Source: Branchiostoma floridae (taxonomy: Eukaryota > Chordata > Leptocardii > Amphioxiformes > Branchiostomatidae). From it: a DNA stretch of 64,000 bases. The notes beneath the pieces were generated by a model. The model was not told where the DNA came from. It saw only the letters and a list, made by a program, of their open reading frames with translations, and searched no databases. Positions 45,311-56,600 of this stretch are shown one piece after another; the stretch's first letter is position 1; each line of letters starts with the position of its first letter. The stretch is from NCBI RefSeq assembly GCF_000003815.2, contig NC_049995.1, positions 7,672,395 through 7,736,394 of the forward strand, given 5' to 3'. The position numbers and the translations under genes are program-made.

Positions 45311-46165
45311 TTCCTTTAACAATTTTATTCCTTTATTTATTTATGTTTATTTGGGGGAAGGGGACTGTTTGGTTGTCACGATCTTTAGTTAATTTCAAAT
45401 AAATTAAGTAATCTTTGCAATTTCTGAGGCGACAAGAAAACTCACCCTGTTGGTGAGTTCTTTGATACCTTGGTTGTGAACAATTGTCCTTCTTGGTTTG
45501 CTAATCGTCCTTCATTCATCCCGAAAGTATTTATGGTGAAAGAAGTGTCTATACGTATAGGAAATACATGGGTAGGGTCTGGATGGGTTTAAAGAGTGTC
45601 ATATCCTTTTACAACTCAGATTACGTAATTCACAACAAGTGGAATTCTACAAAAGAAATCGGCCGATTATGTACCGATTGACACTTAATCTATTGGGAAA
45701 TAAAACTCTTTGTCACCCTTTTATTAAGGTTATTCATTTTCCACGATGCCCTATATCTGTCTCTTGCCCTACGTATCAAAGATATTGGCAGGCAGACGTA
45801 GGCAAGAATGGCCACTACTAGCCGTCAACCGAAACCTTTTCTTAGAGCAAGGAGGTTGAAAAAGGGAAGAATACATGTACATCAAAAACGAATGAGAGCT
45901 AACCTATACAATAATGCGAGAAATCTAGCTTTACAACTACCCCCAGTCCTGGAGTTTTAATACAACGACTCTTCCCATATTTTCATTTTAGCCTCAACCA
46001 GGTCATCCTGCATGTAGCCTTTAGTACGGGACATGGATCGAAGAATTCGGCAAAAGGTGGAATAATTGGTGATGATAACTTGGTGGCCTACATTCCCTCT
46101 CACATATAACGAAATAAGCCTTTTCAATTCTATACAAAGGGTTAATTACTGGGTCACTCTGATTT
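45311..46165. other. Non-coding stretch
   Basis: No exon or clear repeat recognised. Confidence 0.4.
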
Positions 46166-47033
46166 AGGCTGACATCGTATTTCCAAACCGGGGCCTGGCC
46201 GGGCTTTTTATGAAACGAAAATAGAAATGTATACGTAAAATTTCCTCGAAATCGTCTTCCGGGAGGGACGTAAAACGGGGGTCCCGTGCTCGAGGAGGTG
46301 CCTCGACCACGTTAAACAGCCTCATTACTCATACTTGGGGTACCTACTGGCTGGCAAAATACACCAGATTATTATTATTATTATCATTATTATTAAAACC
46401 ATCATCATCGGTCGACGTGATCAAATGTAGACATGTTCGCACATGTCTACACACGACGGGGTTATACCGCCCCTTACGGGGTGACATACCCTTTCGTAGG
46501 CTAATTACAAGACGGGGATGCGCCAGGTCTCCCGTCCGGGTGAATGATGTAATTCACCATGTGGCTGATACGAGACAGAGGTTCGCCAGGCCTCCATCCG
46601 GGTGATTTGAAGTGAATCACCAACTCCCGACAGAAGGATTTGCACCAACGCACACCGCACCATCGCACGTGTGGGGGTTCTTTAACGTGCATGGGGTATG
46701 GCTCTCCCCATACACGGGACCTCCATTTAACGTCCTATCCGAGGGACGACTCATTTTTCACTTGAGTAAAGTGAGGAAAGTCGTGTAAAGTGCCTTTCCC
46801 AAGGGCACAAGACCGGCAACACGGTAGGCGGATTCGAACCGGCGACCTCTCGATCACGGGCCGAATACAATACCACTGTGCTACGCGGCCCCACCGTATT
46901 AAAACCATACACCAATAATGCCCACGACTATTCTCGTTACGTCTTGTGTAGTTTGTCTTTTATATCATACTTTTCCTCTCCGAAAGCTGCCCGGCCGGAA
47001 CCCGGTTTGGAAATGTGACGTAGGCCTAAGAGT
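46166..47033. mobile_element. Family D inverted-repeat element carrying a SINE
   Basis: gtatttccaaaccggggcct ggccgggc at the left and gcccggccggaacccggttt ggaaatgtgac at the right are inverted. Without the SINE (46403-46896) it is about 370 bases. Related copies at 47045-47222 and 54038-54218. Confidence 0.78.
46403..46896 (-). mobile_element. tRNA-derived SINE with 12-bp target duplication
   Basis: On the minus strand from 46896 it begins gtggggccgcgtagcacagt ggt (A-box-like tagcacagtggt), then ggtcgccggttcgaatccgc (B box), i.e. a tRNA-like head, followed by a long tRNA-unrelated body. It is flanked by the perfect direct repeat tattaaaaccat at 46391-46402 and 46897-46908, the mark of target-primed insertion. 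Relatives: 53226-53375 and pieces near 51570 and 58290. Confidence 0.9.
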
Positions 47034-47044
47034 AGAGCCGGTAA

Positions 47045-47222
47045 TGTTAGGGTTATAGTTCCAAACCGGGCCCGACCAAGCTGTTTTTAAAAACGAAAAA
47101 TAAATGTATACACAAACAGAAATAAATACAAACCACGACTCCCCCTATTACGTTTTGTGCATATTTCGACTTTTCGTTCCCGAAAGCTGCCCGGTCGGGC
47201 CCCGGTTTAGAAATGTTACCTA
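47045..47222. mobile_element. Family D inverted-repeat element
   Basis: ttccaaaccgggcccgacca agctg ... agctgcccggtcgggccccg gtttagaaatg; 178 bases, next to the interrupted copy. Confidence 0.75.
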
Positions 47223-47263
47223 AGCATAATCAATGCATTTTACGTAAAGCGTACGTGACCACT

Positions 47264-48066
47264 NNNNNNNNNNNNNNNNNNNNNNNNNNNNNNNNNNNNN
47301 NNNNNNNNNNNNNNNNNNNNNNNNNNNNNNNNNNNNNNNNNNNNNNNNNNNNNNNNNNNNNNNNNNNNNNNNNNNNNNNNNNNNNNNNNNNNNNNNNNNN
47401 NNNNNNNNNNNNNNNNNNNNNNNNNNNNNNNNNNNNNNNNNNNNNNNNNNNNNNNNNNNNNNNNNNNNNNNNNNNNNNNNNNNNNNNNNNNNNNNNNNNN
47501 NNNNNNNNNNNNNNNNNNNNNNNNNNNNNNNNNNNNNNNNNNNNNNNNNNNNNNNNNNNNNNNNNNNNNNNNNNNNNNNNNNNNNNNNNNNNNNNNNNNN
47601 NNNNNNNNNNNNNNNNNNNNNNNNNNNNNNNNNNNNNNNNNNNNNNNNNNNNNNNNNNNNNNNNNNNNNNNNNNNNNNNNNNNNNNNNNNNNNNNNNNNN
47701 NNNNNNNNNNNNNNNNNNNNNNNNNNNNNNNNNNNNNNNNNNNNNNNNNNNNNNNNNNNNNNNNNNNNNNNNNNNNNNNNNNNNNNNNNNNNNNNNNNNN
47801 NNNNNNNNNNNNNNNNNNNNNNNNNNNNNNNNNNNNNNNNNNNNNNNNNNNNNNNNNNNNNNNNNNNNNNNNNNNNNNNNNNNNNNNNNNNNNNNNNNNN
47901 NNNNNNNNNNNNNNNNNNNNNNNNNNNNNNNNNNNNNNNNNNNNNNNNNNNNNNNNNNNNNNNNNNNNNNNNNNNNNNNNNNNNNNNNNNNNNNNNNNNN
48001 NNNNNNNNNNNNNNNNNNNNNNNNNNNNNNNNNNNNNNNNNNNNNNNNNNNNNNNNNNNNNNNNNN
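47264..48066. other. Assembly gap (803 N)
   Basis: Unresolved intergenic sequence. Confidence 1.
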
Positions 48067-48216
48067 GTGGGGATGATTTGCTATCTCTCTACCTTCATGC
48101 CAGATTCTGGCTCATTTGGCCCCCCAAATAAATAAAAAGTTAACTCCATCTGAAGATTTAACAGGAGGAGAAGAAGAAATATGACAAAAGACAACATATT
48201 TCAATCCATGGGTTGA

Positions 48217-48483
48217 AACATAAATAGCTTACGAAACACATTAATTCCTAAGTGTTCATATAACCATGCTTATTGGTACATCGTGTCTACAATCGATTAA
48301 ATCCCAATTAGTCAGTCAGTCAGCGTGGCGCTTTTGGGTTACAAAACTCAGAGGAATCCAGGTTAGGTGAAGTGACAGTGGAGTGACAACTGACCAACAA
48401 CGTTAGAAGGTGATCTCGACGTCGGCGTAACCAAAGTCAGGTCTGTCGCTGTACATCTGAGAACTCATCATCACCAACGCAAG
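48217..48483 (+). promoter_or_regulatory. Copy 1 of triplicated segment; candidate non-coding first exon
   Basis: Contains catgcttattggtacatcg, atcgattaaatcccaattag, tcagtcagcgtggcgcttttgg, then aaccaaagtcaggtctgtcg and atcaccaacgcaag followed at 48484 by a consensus donor GTAAGT. The first coding exon of the SLC5A8-like gene needs an upstream non-coding exon (3' splice site at 53524), so this is a candidate. No transcript evidence. Confidence 0.4.
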
Positions 48484-48618
48484 GTAAGTTTATAACATTA
48501 TACTGGGTTATACAATAATACAGCCCTCTGGCTGGCAAAGCCAAGACGCATCATACTCAAACAGAGCTGTTCACATTGCTTTCTATAACGAATTTGCTGC
48601 TGGCAAATATATATCTAT

Positions 48619-48778
48619 ACCGTAGAACCAATAGTGTAAATGACATGCTAGACCCTATTTGTTGATGTATTCGTACCTATAGATATCCATATATGTGTGT
48701 TTAGTTGTACTGTAAGTAGTTTTTTTTAAATACATGTAGAACTTACGAAAGTCACTGTACTTTTGTCGTGTCAAAAAA
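48619..48778. repeat. One arm of a dispersed inverted pair
   Basis: taccgtagaaccaatagtgt aaatgacatgctagaccct ... cttacgaaagtcactgtact tttgtcgtgtc matches the complement of 58346-58502 closely. Confidence 0.88.
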
Positions 48779-49179
48779 GATTTATCTACTTTGTTAAAAA
48801 ATGTAATGTGGTAGTATATGAAGACTATGAGCGCGCCACTCCAATAAATAAACATCACCACTTCGAAAGTCTTCGAAGGAGGCTAGTGATGCATCAATTA
48901 GACGGTTATGTTACAAAATTGTGTTAGATAGATCTATACAGGGGCGGGGGTACAACCATCAATGCCCTTGGTTTGTTGTTTAGGTTTTTGGGTGACAGAG
49001 TTAATTTCAAGATTACCACACATTTAAAAGTGTGTTAATAAACCAAGGGGGTGAAAAAGGAAGGCTTCCATTTTTAACCTCTTTGCAAACAAACAAAAAA
49101 CTTATTTTTTGGGGAGAGAGTGAGATTGCTCAAGGATATCATAACCTCATGGAATTTGTAAATACTGTTCATCAAAACA

Positions 49180-49390
49180 GCGGAAGGCGAATGAAACTTT
49201 ATTAATTTAACCATGCCTAAGTACATCGTTTCTCCAATCGATCAAACTTCAATTAGCTAGTCAGTTGTGGGCCCAATTTCTTAACAAAACTCAAGGAGTA
49301 GCCAGTCTTATAATTATGTCTTCCGACAGAGGAGGGACAGTTGGAGTTGACCAGGAGCAGTGTACCTGACACAATTCATGCACAGTTTAT
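49180..49390 (+). repeat. Copy 2 of triplicated segment (truncated)
   Basis: catgcctaagtacatcgttt, ccaatcgatcaaacttcaat, tagctagtcag, aacaaaactcaagga. Lacks the GTAAGT end seen in copies 1 and 3. Confidence 0.65.
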
Positions 49391-49435
49391 GGATGTTTTG
49401 ATTTCTCTACCCCCCATATATCGAAATTACTCGTA

Positions 49436-49520
49436 TTTAGATTGTTTCCTTCCCAAAAGCAGGTGTATGTGGCGAGTAAAATACAAATGATTTTTGGCCG
49501 TTATGCAAGCAAAGAAAGCG
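49436..49520 (+). repeat. Direct repeat with 50730-50807
   Basis: aaatgatttttggccgttat gcaagcaaag plus flanks (ttagattgtttccttccc / ttagattatttccttcgc) occur in both places, showing a wider segmental duplication in this interval. Confidence 0.75.
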
Positions 49521-49609
49521 GCCGTAAGAAAAAGAAAAGGGCTATATAAAAGATAACCAGTATGCGAAGGAATGTGTAAATACTGTGCATCTAATATATA
49601 TATATATAT

Positions 49610-49870
49610 AAAGCAGCGGAAGACGAATCAAATCTAATTTTCAGGTGTTCATTTAATCATGCATAAGTGCATCGATCCTTTTTTCCAATCGATGAAACTT
49701 CAATCAGTCAGTCAGCGTGGTGATATTTTGTTACAAAACTTAAGAACGAGTCCGGCGTAAGTCCATAGGCAGCGAAGAGACTGCTGGAGTTCACCAAGAA
49801 CATTGTAACCAAAGTCAGGTCCGTCGCTGTTGCTGTACATCGGAGGAGAACTAATCATCACTAGCGTAAG
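49610..49870 (+). promoter_or_regulatory. Copy 3 of triplicated segment; candidate non-coding first exon
   Basis: agcggaagacgaatc, catgcataagtgcatcgatc, tcaatcagtcagtcagcgtg, then aaccaaagtcaggtccgtcg and atcactagcgtaag followed at 49871 by GTAAGT. The end of the segment and the donor are conserved with copy 1, which suggests function for that part or recent copying. Confidence 0.4.
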
Positions 49871-50211
49871 GTAAGTTTATAGCTTTCTACAAGTATCTCT
49901 GCGTAAGACTCTGGTAAAGCCCTTTGACAAGGCAATGCGCATCCAGGTTTTCGTATTGCCTTTAGTCTAGAAAAAAAACTCCTTGATTTCATGGTGTTTG
50001 TTGTTTTGTGTAGCAAGAAATGGATAACAGTAGAAAATAGCAACCTACCTACGGCACTTTCATTCGTGATCGAGCACAAAAAGTACAATGTACATGAAAA
50101 CATGCTACGGACTAGGGCCTACATGGCCTCTTGGGGTGGCGCAATCTACTAGCTGATTAGCTGATGTTGGGAAGGTTAAAATTACATTTTTCCCGTGTTT
50201 TTCTTCTCCCT

Positions 50212-50467
50212 CTTTCGTGTCAAATCCATCCTCGTTTCACACAGGAAATGACACTTAGAAAAACGCAACGATTTAGCTTTGGTTGAAAGTACCGATCTTG
50301 GGTGTGGTTGGCGGCGGTGAAGCATTAAAATAAACAATTCTTTCGTGTCAAATCCATCCTCGTTTCACACAGGAAATGACACTTAGAAAAACGCAACGAT
50401 TTAGCTTTGGTTGAAAGTACCGATCTTGGGTGTGGTTGGCGGCGGTGAAGCATTAAAATAAACAATT
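50212..50467 (+). repeat. Perfect tandem duplication, 128-bp unit
   Basis: ctttcgtgtcaaatccatcc ... ggcggcggtgaagcattaaa ataaacaatt twice with no difference seen; it is recent or an assembly artefact. Confidence 0.93.
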
Positions 50468-51463
50468 ATTTCGCAAAAATGTGGTAGATATACAAGGAAA
50501 TAGAAATTTATCCAGAATATAATAAACATCAATGGCATTCAGGTAAGGTCTTCAAAACGCACAGTGTTCTATCCGAACCCAAGTTCATTCATTAGCTTCG
50601 AATTCGTTTGTCCACAAAGAAAGAAAAAGAATTTTCAGAGGCGGTTATAGCCTTCTTGGTCTGTATGACATTATTCACGCACTCTTTACAGCTCTTTGAA
50701 TTTCTACTCAATATATATTTCTCTTATTTAGATTATTTCCTTCGCACAAACAGATAAAATGAGGCGAGTGAAATTCAAATGATTTTTGGCCGTTATGCAA
50801 GCAAAGTAGTGTGGTTACGAAATGTGCTTTCCAAGCAGATGTTAGGCTCCGTTTGGTTTTGTAACAGGTGTCAATGTATCAATGTATGTAACGTCGGACG
50901 GTCAGGGGTCACGTGATGAAAGCGCGTGACACATTTTTCTATTTTGTCTCGGTTTCCGCCTGATTTTAGGCTTTTTTTTAAATTTATTTTTATTTTGTCA
51001 GGTTTTCATTTTATCCGCTTAAGGACATAGATGCCATTGAGACAGTTTGGCTGGCGGACAAATCGAAAACCTGACTTAAAAAAAAAACAGCAGAAGCGTA
51101 ACCTCTGCTTAGAGAAATACCAATTGCAAGGCCGTTTTATTACCCTTCCTTCGACACAGGACATCCTTAATAGCAGAAAGCCTCTCATCATTGAGTATTC
51201 GACATCTTTCGCAGGAAAAGGGGCGCATTTTCTCGCTGACTGTACCGACCTTTGTGAGGAGTTTCTTGCTCGGTATACTAGCTGTTTTCATAACGTGGAG
51301 TAGCATTTAACTGTTACTAATTGTGCGATGATCTGACGAAAACAGTCTTTGACATTTTCCATTATCTTTTCCTTTGTCTCTGCCTCTTTTTTTAAAACCC
51401 TGGACGGGTCCTTGCGCAATAGCCGTAGCCTGGTACTCAGTCGTGTTAACGTTATAACCCCCA

Positions 51464-51512
51464 AGTCTCTTCTGTCCTCTCCGCAAATACGTAGAGGACA
51501 GAAGAGACTCGG
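51464..51512. repeat. Hairpin
   Basis: agtctcttctgtcctct and agaggacagaagagact are perfect inverted arms with a 12-base loop. Confidence 0.8.
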
Positions 51513-51733
51513 GAGCTATTATACAAATTGATACCAAGCCAGTACAATAGCCCTGGCTAGAATTCAACGTGGTTGGAGTGAGGAAAGTCGTGTTGAGTAC
51601 CCCAGTACATACAATTATCTATTCTGCAACCTTTAAAAATCTGGGTGATCCCACCAACTTCTAGCTAGGAATACCAAAAATCGAACCAACAAACCTCTAA
51701 TAATCGCTATCAGATCTGTTGTTCGATGCCTAA

Positions 51734-51922
51734 TGCCCCCCTCACATTAGGCGCGATTTGATTGGACGACGAGTCTGCGAGCTCTAAATTACGAGGAGGC
51801 ATGACCCTGGCGGGAAGGGGAAACTCTGTCATTTCTTCGTCGGCAGCAGGGTCATGCCTCCTCGTAAATTAGAGCTCGCAGACTCGTCGTCCGATCGAAT
51901 CGCACCTAATGTGAGGGGGGCA
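51734..51922. mobile_element. Palindromic MITE, ~190 bp
   Basis: Left tgcccccctcacattaggcg ... gagctctaaattacgaggag gcatgaccctg; right arm is its complement (cagggtcatgcctcctcgta ... cctaatgtgaggggggca). Arms of about 75 bases, few mismatches. Confidence 0.88.
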
Positions 51923-52314
51923 TGAGTCACCCGGCAATTCGATCGACGCCATGAGTCTAAAATGAATGTAAATAGGTCATGTTTTAGATTTGATTTGGTA
52001 CAAGCGGTAGGACTCGGTTTTAATTTGTTCGGTTTCTTGTCTAGGCTACAGCAAGTAAATCTTATGGATGACATCATCCCCATACTCCAAATTTGATGAG
52101 AAAAAAACAAGATGAGTAGAAAACAAGTTATCTAGATTTTCAAAATAGACGCAATAAACGTTGTAACAAAAATTGAAACGTTAATATGTAACGGGGTACC
52201 CTTAATCTAACTGTTAGTACTACGATGTAATTTCTTCATTGTACACTCTGCACGTAGTCTTGTAATTTGTATAATGTAATTTGTTCCTTGTATATTCTGC
52301 ACACTGTCTGTTTG

Positions 52315-52645
52315 TCTGTTTGTGTTTGTAGTCATTATAACTCAAGAACCTATGGATGATATTTGGTAAGTTGATAGGGACTGGAAAGACGAAGGTCAAG
52401 ATCGATTTTGGACCCCTTGTACGTTTCCTTGGTACTGCAACGGAATTTCCGTTTTCATGTATCAATTGACCTGCATGTGCTATGGTATTAATATTTTGAT
52501 GGCAGATAGCTTGTGATGTAAGGAAGAAATGGTGTATGCTTGGGCCCTCTGACAGCTTGCTCTGGAACTGCATGGAAATTTTGTCCAAATCTTATGGAAC
52601 GTAGGAACGATGGATTTCTATGATATTTTTCTTCCTTGTACATGT
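52315..52645 (+). repeat. Family B repeat, degenerate
   Basis: tctgtttgtctgtttgtgtt, ataactcaagaacctatgga tgatatttggtaag, actgcaacggaatttccg, gggccctctgacagc, gaactgca: the 5' half of family B. Confidence 0.65.
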
Positions 52646-53225
52646 ACTTTCCAAGATATTGAGGTGTGGATCGCTCTTTACTAGGAAGTGGGTCAGAAGG
52701 CGTTTAAGTAATGACCTGAGGACAGCTATATGATCACATCCATGTCAGGGGGTCTGGCCGGGTCGTAGGTCACTACAACCATATTTGTCACCATGGAAAT
52801 TTGAGATATTGTTGACTGTTGAGCGATATCCAATTGGCACGCGACATTTAGTACATGTATAAGCAATGACCTGATTGGTCAACTTGGGTACAGCTAAAGA
52901 GGAAGCGCCTTTCAAATTGACAAGGCAGACGTAGTTTTGCGGGACCTGCTAATGATGATCAAATAATCATCGGAAGAAAAGTAACTTCGTAAGCTTAATC
53001 TTTGTAGGCCGGTATTCAATCATTAAAAGGATTCAACATCTAGCCAAGTGGTAAGTCAGTTCGCGTTACAACGGCATCCACAGCAAAAGATTCAGTCTTT
53101 TTTTCTATTCACTTTTGGACTAGACGAGGACAATGTGGCACTACTGCACTCCAGCTATGGTAACTTATATCAACAGTGCCACAGTCACAGTACAGACAGA
53201 AGGCAAAGGTAGGTCTTTTCTTAAC

Positions 53226-53375
53226 CTCCCGACCGAAGTCAGGTACCCATCTTTTACACCTGGGTGTAGTGAGGAAGGTCGTGTAAAATGTCTTCTCCAA
53301 GGGCATAACGTCGGGGGCACGGCGGGTATCGAACTAGGGACACCTAGATTCCAAGCCCAACACTCCGCCCCTTTT
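53226..53375 (-). mobile_element. SINE fragment
   Basis: Complement carries ggtgtccctagttcgatacc (B-box-like) followed by the shared tRNA-unrelated part (cctcactacacccagg). Same family as 46403-46896, partly degraded. Confidence 0.65.
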
Positions 53376-53534
53376 TTTATTTAATATTTTACATTTTTTT
53401 TATATTAAAAACAACAACAACAGTACATTTGTCAACCACTAAGACTATAGAGTTTGTACAGTCGAGTACTATTGCACATGGGGGGATAAAACGTTACGCC
53501 ATGACGTCTTTGTTTCTATTACAGCTGAGTCACC

Positions 53535-53678
53535 ATGGCAGCCGAGCCGCTGTATTTCGGCGTGTGGGACTACGTGGTGTTCTCCGCCATGCTGTGTGTG
53601 TCGGCAGGCATCGGGGTGTACTACGCCTGCACGGGAGGCAAGCAGAGCACGCAGAGGGAGTTCCTCGTGGCTGACCAG
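53535..53678 (+). CDS. SLC5A8-like: SLC5A8-like coding exon 1 (start codon, TM1)
   Basis: The start ATG sits in a strong context (caccATGg). A 3' splice site (tctattacag, ending 53524) lies 10 bases before it, so at least one non-coding exon exists upstream. Encodes residues 1-48: [20 protein letters not shown] and [20 protein letters not shown]. Donor CAG/GTCAGT, phase 0. Confidence 0.93.
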
Positions 53679-56600
53679 GTCAGTCACTTCAAAAGTAGTT
53701 CACGCGCATTGAACATACTCTGTACACTTTGTAACTCCAAAATATTGAAAATGAATTACATTTTGTATCGGAGTGTTAGTTGTACACTGATGTAAGCAAT
53801 TCTTTTATCAATGCCATAGATTTATAATTAGATACACGAGCTAAGCAGTTAGTAAAAGACGAAATATTTGTATATATAAACATAATCTGACAATATTGCA
53901 CCGCAAAAACTCTGTAGTTATACACTTGTTTCAAGAAGAGCAAAGAGACATATATTTGACCATTTTGTGAACGATAGAAGTGTGTTTTGTGAGTGTGTGT
54001 GTGTGTGTGTGGGGGGGGGGGGGGGTTAGTCGTATCATGGCCTATGTCACATTTCAACCGGGTATATTTCGGGAACAAAAAGGATGAGACAGAAGACACC
54101 AAACTATACAAGACGTAAAGAGAATAGTCGTGGGAATTATTTGTACGTATACATTTTTATCTTTTGCTTCCACAATCAGCCCAACCGGGCCCTGATTTGG
54201 AAATGCGACATTAGCCTTGACGTTTATTTTGTCTGTTTGTTTATTTCGCACATAAAAGCAAAAACAACAACACTAACTTTTACTTTCTACCCCACAGTCC
54301 ATGCCAACGTTACCGGTGATGATGTCCCTGCTAGCCTCGTTCATCTCCGCCATCACGGTGCTGGCGGCCCCGGCAGAGGTGTACAGTAACGGCACCATGT
54401 TCTGGTTCTTCGCGGTGTCGGGGTCCTTCAGCATGGTGCTGGTAGCGAGGCTATTTGTGCCGACCTTCTACAACCTGGGGCTGACAAGCACCTACGAGGT
54501 TAGTGCATCTAAAGATTGAAACAAAATAGATCTAACCCAGTAGGTCACGTTTATGCAGGGGTAACCTATATCCGTTGTTTTTGAGAAAACAGGGATTAAG
54601 GAATATCAAGTCGATGCATATATGGATGGTGGTTTCAACTTGCAATATCGATGGATGGTGGTTTCAACTTGCAATATATTCAAAATATGTTGCAAGGATT
54701 GGGAAAACCGTTGTTCGATAGCTGTCGCTTCAATAGGAAGAGGAATTATGACGAAGATTGATTTTCACTTTCACATGAAAATAACGGTTATTCTAATATT
54801 ATTTTTTCCTTCATGTACAGTACCTGGAAATCCGGTTCTCCAAGACAGTTCGTTTAATCTGCACCGTCCTCTTTGTGGTCAACATGGTTAGTACAACACA
54901 TTTGATACAAACCGTCAACAAAAATCTAGACTACAGAATACTGTTTGTACTTTTACTGTACGAATACTGTTTGTACATTTACATGTAATGTGCAAATACT
55001 GTTGGTGCATTTTCAAAACGTGACCTTTTGAACACTGTTGAAGTACAAATGAAAATCAGCAATGCACTAGATTACTACAAATACACAGCCTGTTATTGAT
55101 ACTAAGTAAATCATGTTGTCCCGCTGTAGCTGGTGTATATGGGACTTGTTCTCTACACACCATCCTTGGCTCTGAATGCAGGTGAGTGGAAACCTACAAA
55201 CGTACGAACAAAAGTTCACCGGTGCACCGTTCATTCTAAGCCCTAATGCAATGTAATGTTCAGCCCCTAGTTGCGAACAGAGTCTGGTTGCCATCTGCCC
55301 AAATAAAAACAATAGACTATACTGGTAGAAGACGGAAACACAATATGATCGCGCGCCTTTAAGCGAGCACTATTGATGACTAGAAAATCCGAGATTTGCT
55401 CGCGAGCAAATGCAGCATATTTCATGTTGGCCCGCTCCACCCTTGTAACAAATTTAAGGTCGACAAGAAGAAGGAGGAGAAGAAACGACATAAAAACAAT
55501 AAACATCAACCAGTATATATAGTAGATATATATAATGGAATCAATTATCTGAGATACGGCCACTTTTAAAGTAGGATTATTCAAGATTGCCTTTGTAAAG
55601 CTGGTTTAATCATGAAGTCACCATGTACCAGTATTGTGTTGGAGAAACTTCCCTGTATAGTTTATGTGTTGTCTTGTTGTATACTTGCAGTGACTGGCCT
55701 GACGCTTTGGGGAGCAGTCCTGGGAATGGGATTGGTCTGTACATTCTATACTGCCTTGGTGAGTGACGTGTATACAGAAGCTTTAGTTATGGCTATCATT
55801 TCACTGGACTGTTCAAAAGTGGCACAACACGCCGAAGGGGCACAACGCACCACTAGGCGTAATTTGTCGCGTGAAACTGCGATTTTTTGAAAGTGGCACA
55901 AATGGGTGCCATGTATCGTAAGTGAAAATCATTTTATCTCTGTAAATCTCTTTCTAATGTATCTTTCCCGTAGAGGCTTTACCCCCGGCCGGACCCCGAA
56001 GCTACAAATTTGTCCCGGTGGACTGCCGGCTACCACTGGGGGAATCTTTCGGTCTCTTCCCGATTAGCGCACGGCGTCTATTTGTTACCCTGCCCCGGGT
56101 TGATTTTAAATCCGAGACAAAATCATCATGATATTGGACATGATACCCGGCCGTGCCCCAAAATAGCCCGCTAGCGCAGGGTGCCAGACAGGATCAGGTC
56201 GGGGTCACGCAAGACAGTGAAAAAAGTCCGTAAACTATCCGGCGGCGCCCCTTTCTCTAAGTAAGACTAAGAGTGTCCGAAGCTTTAAGCAAGCTATACG
56301 CAACGGGCTAGTTCTCAGTTAAGTCTTATCTTTCGTTGTGTTTCACAAAGTGGGGTGTCCTTTTCTTCCAGGGCGGTATGAAGGCTGTGATGTGGACGGA
56401 CACGTTCCAGGTGGTAGTGATGGTGGCGGGGTTTCTCGCCGTCATTATCCAGGGGACCATAGAGGCAGGGGGCCCGGCTAGAGTCTGGGAACTCAACCGA
56501 CAGGGACAGAGGCTGGAGTTCTTCAAGTAAGAAGTGATGTTGTTGATGAAGGATTGTTGTTAGCCTAAATCTACTAATCGAATGTTTAACCGAATTTCCT

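Noticed and set aside
46840-46895. tRNA gene on the minus strand
   Set aside because: A and B boxes are present but the acceptor stem does not close, and the sequence continues into a SINE body flanked by a target duplication.
47213-48076. 287-codon open frame
   Set aside because: Almost entirely N.
53133-53384. Upstream coding start for the SLC5A8-like gene (ATG at 53133)
   Set aside because: The frame enters a SINE fragment and does not join the transporter; the ATG at 53535 has an ideal context and begins the family-specific N-terminus.
55975-56215. Possible inverted-repeat element in SLC5A8-like intron 5
   Set aside because: GC-rich with some complementary pieces (ccggccggaccccga, gtcggggtc), but no clean ends or target duplication could be defined.
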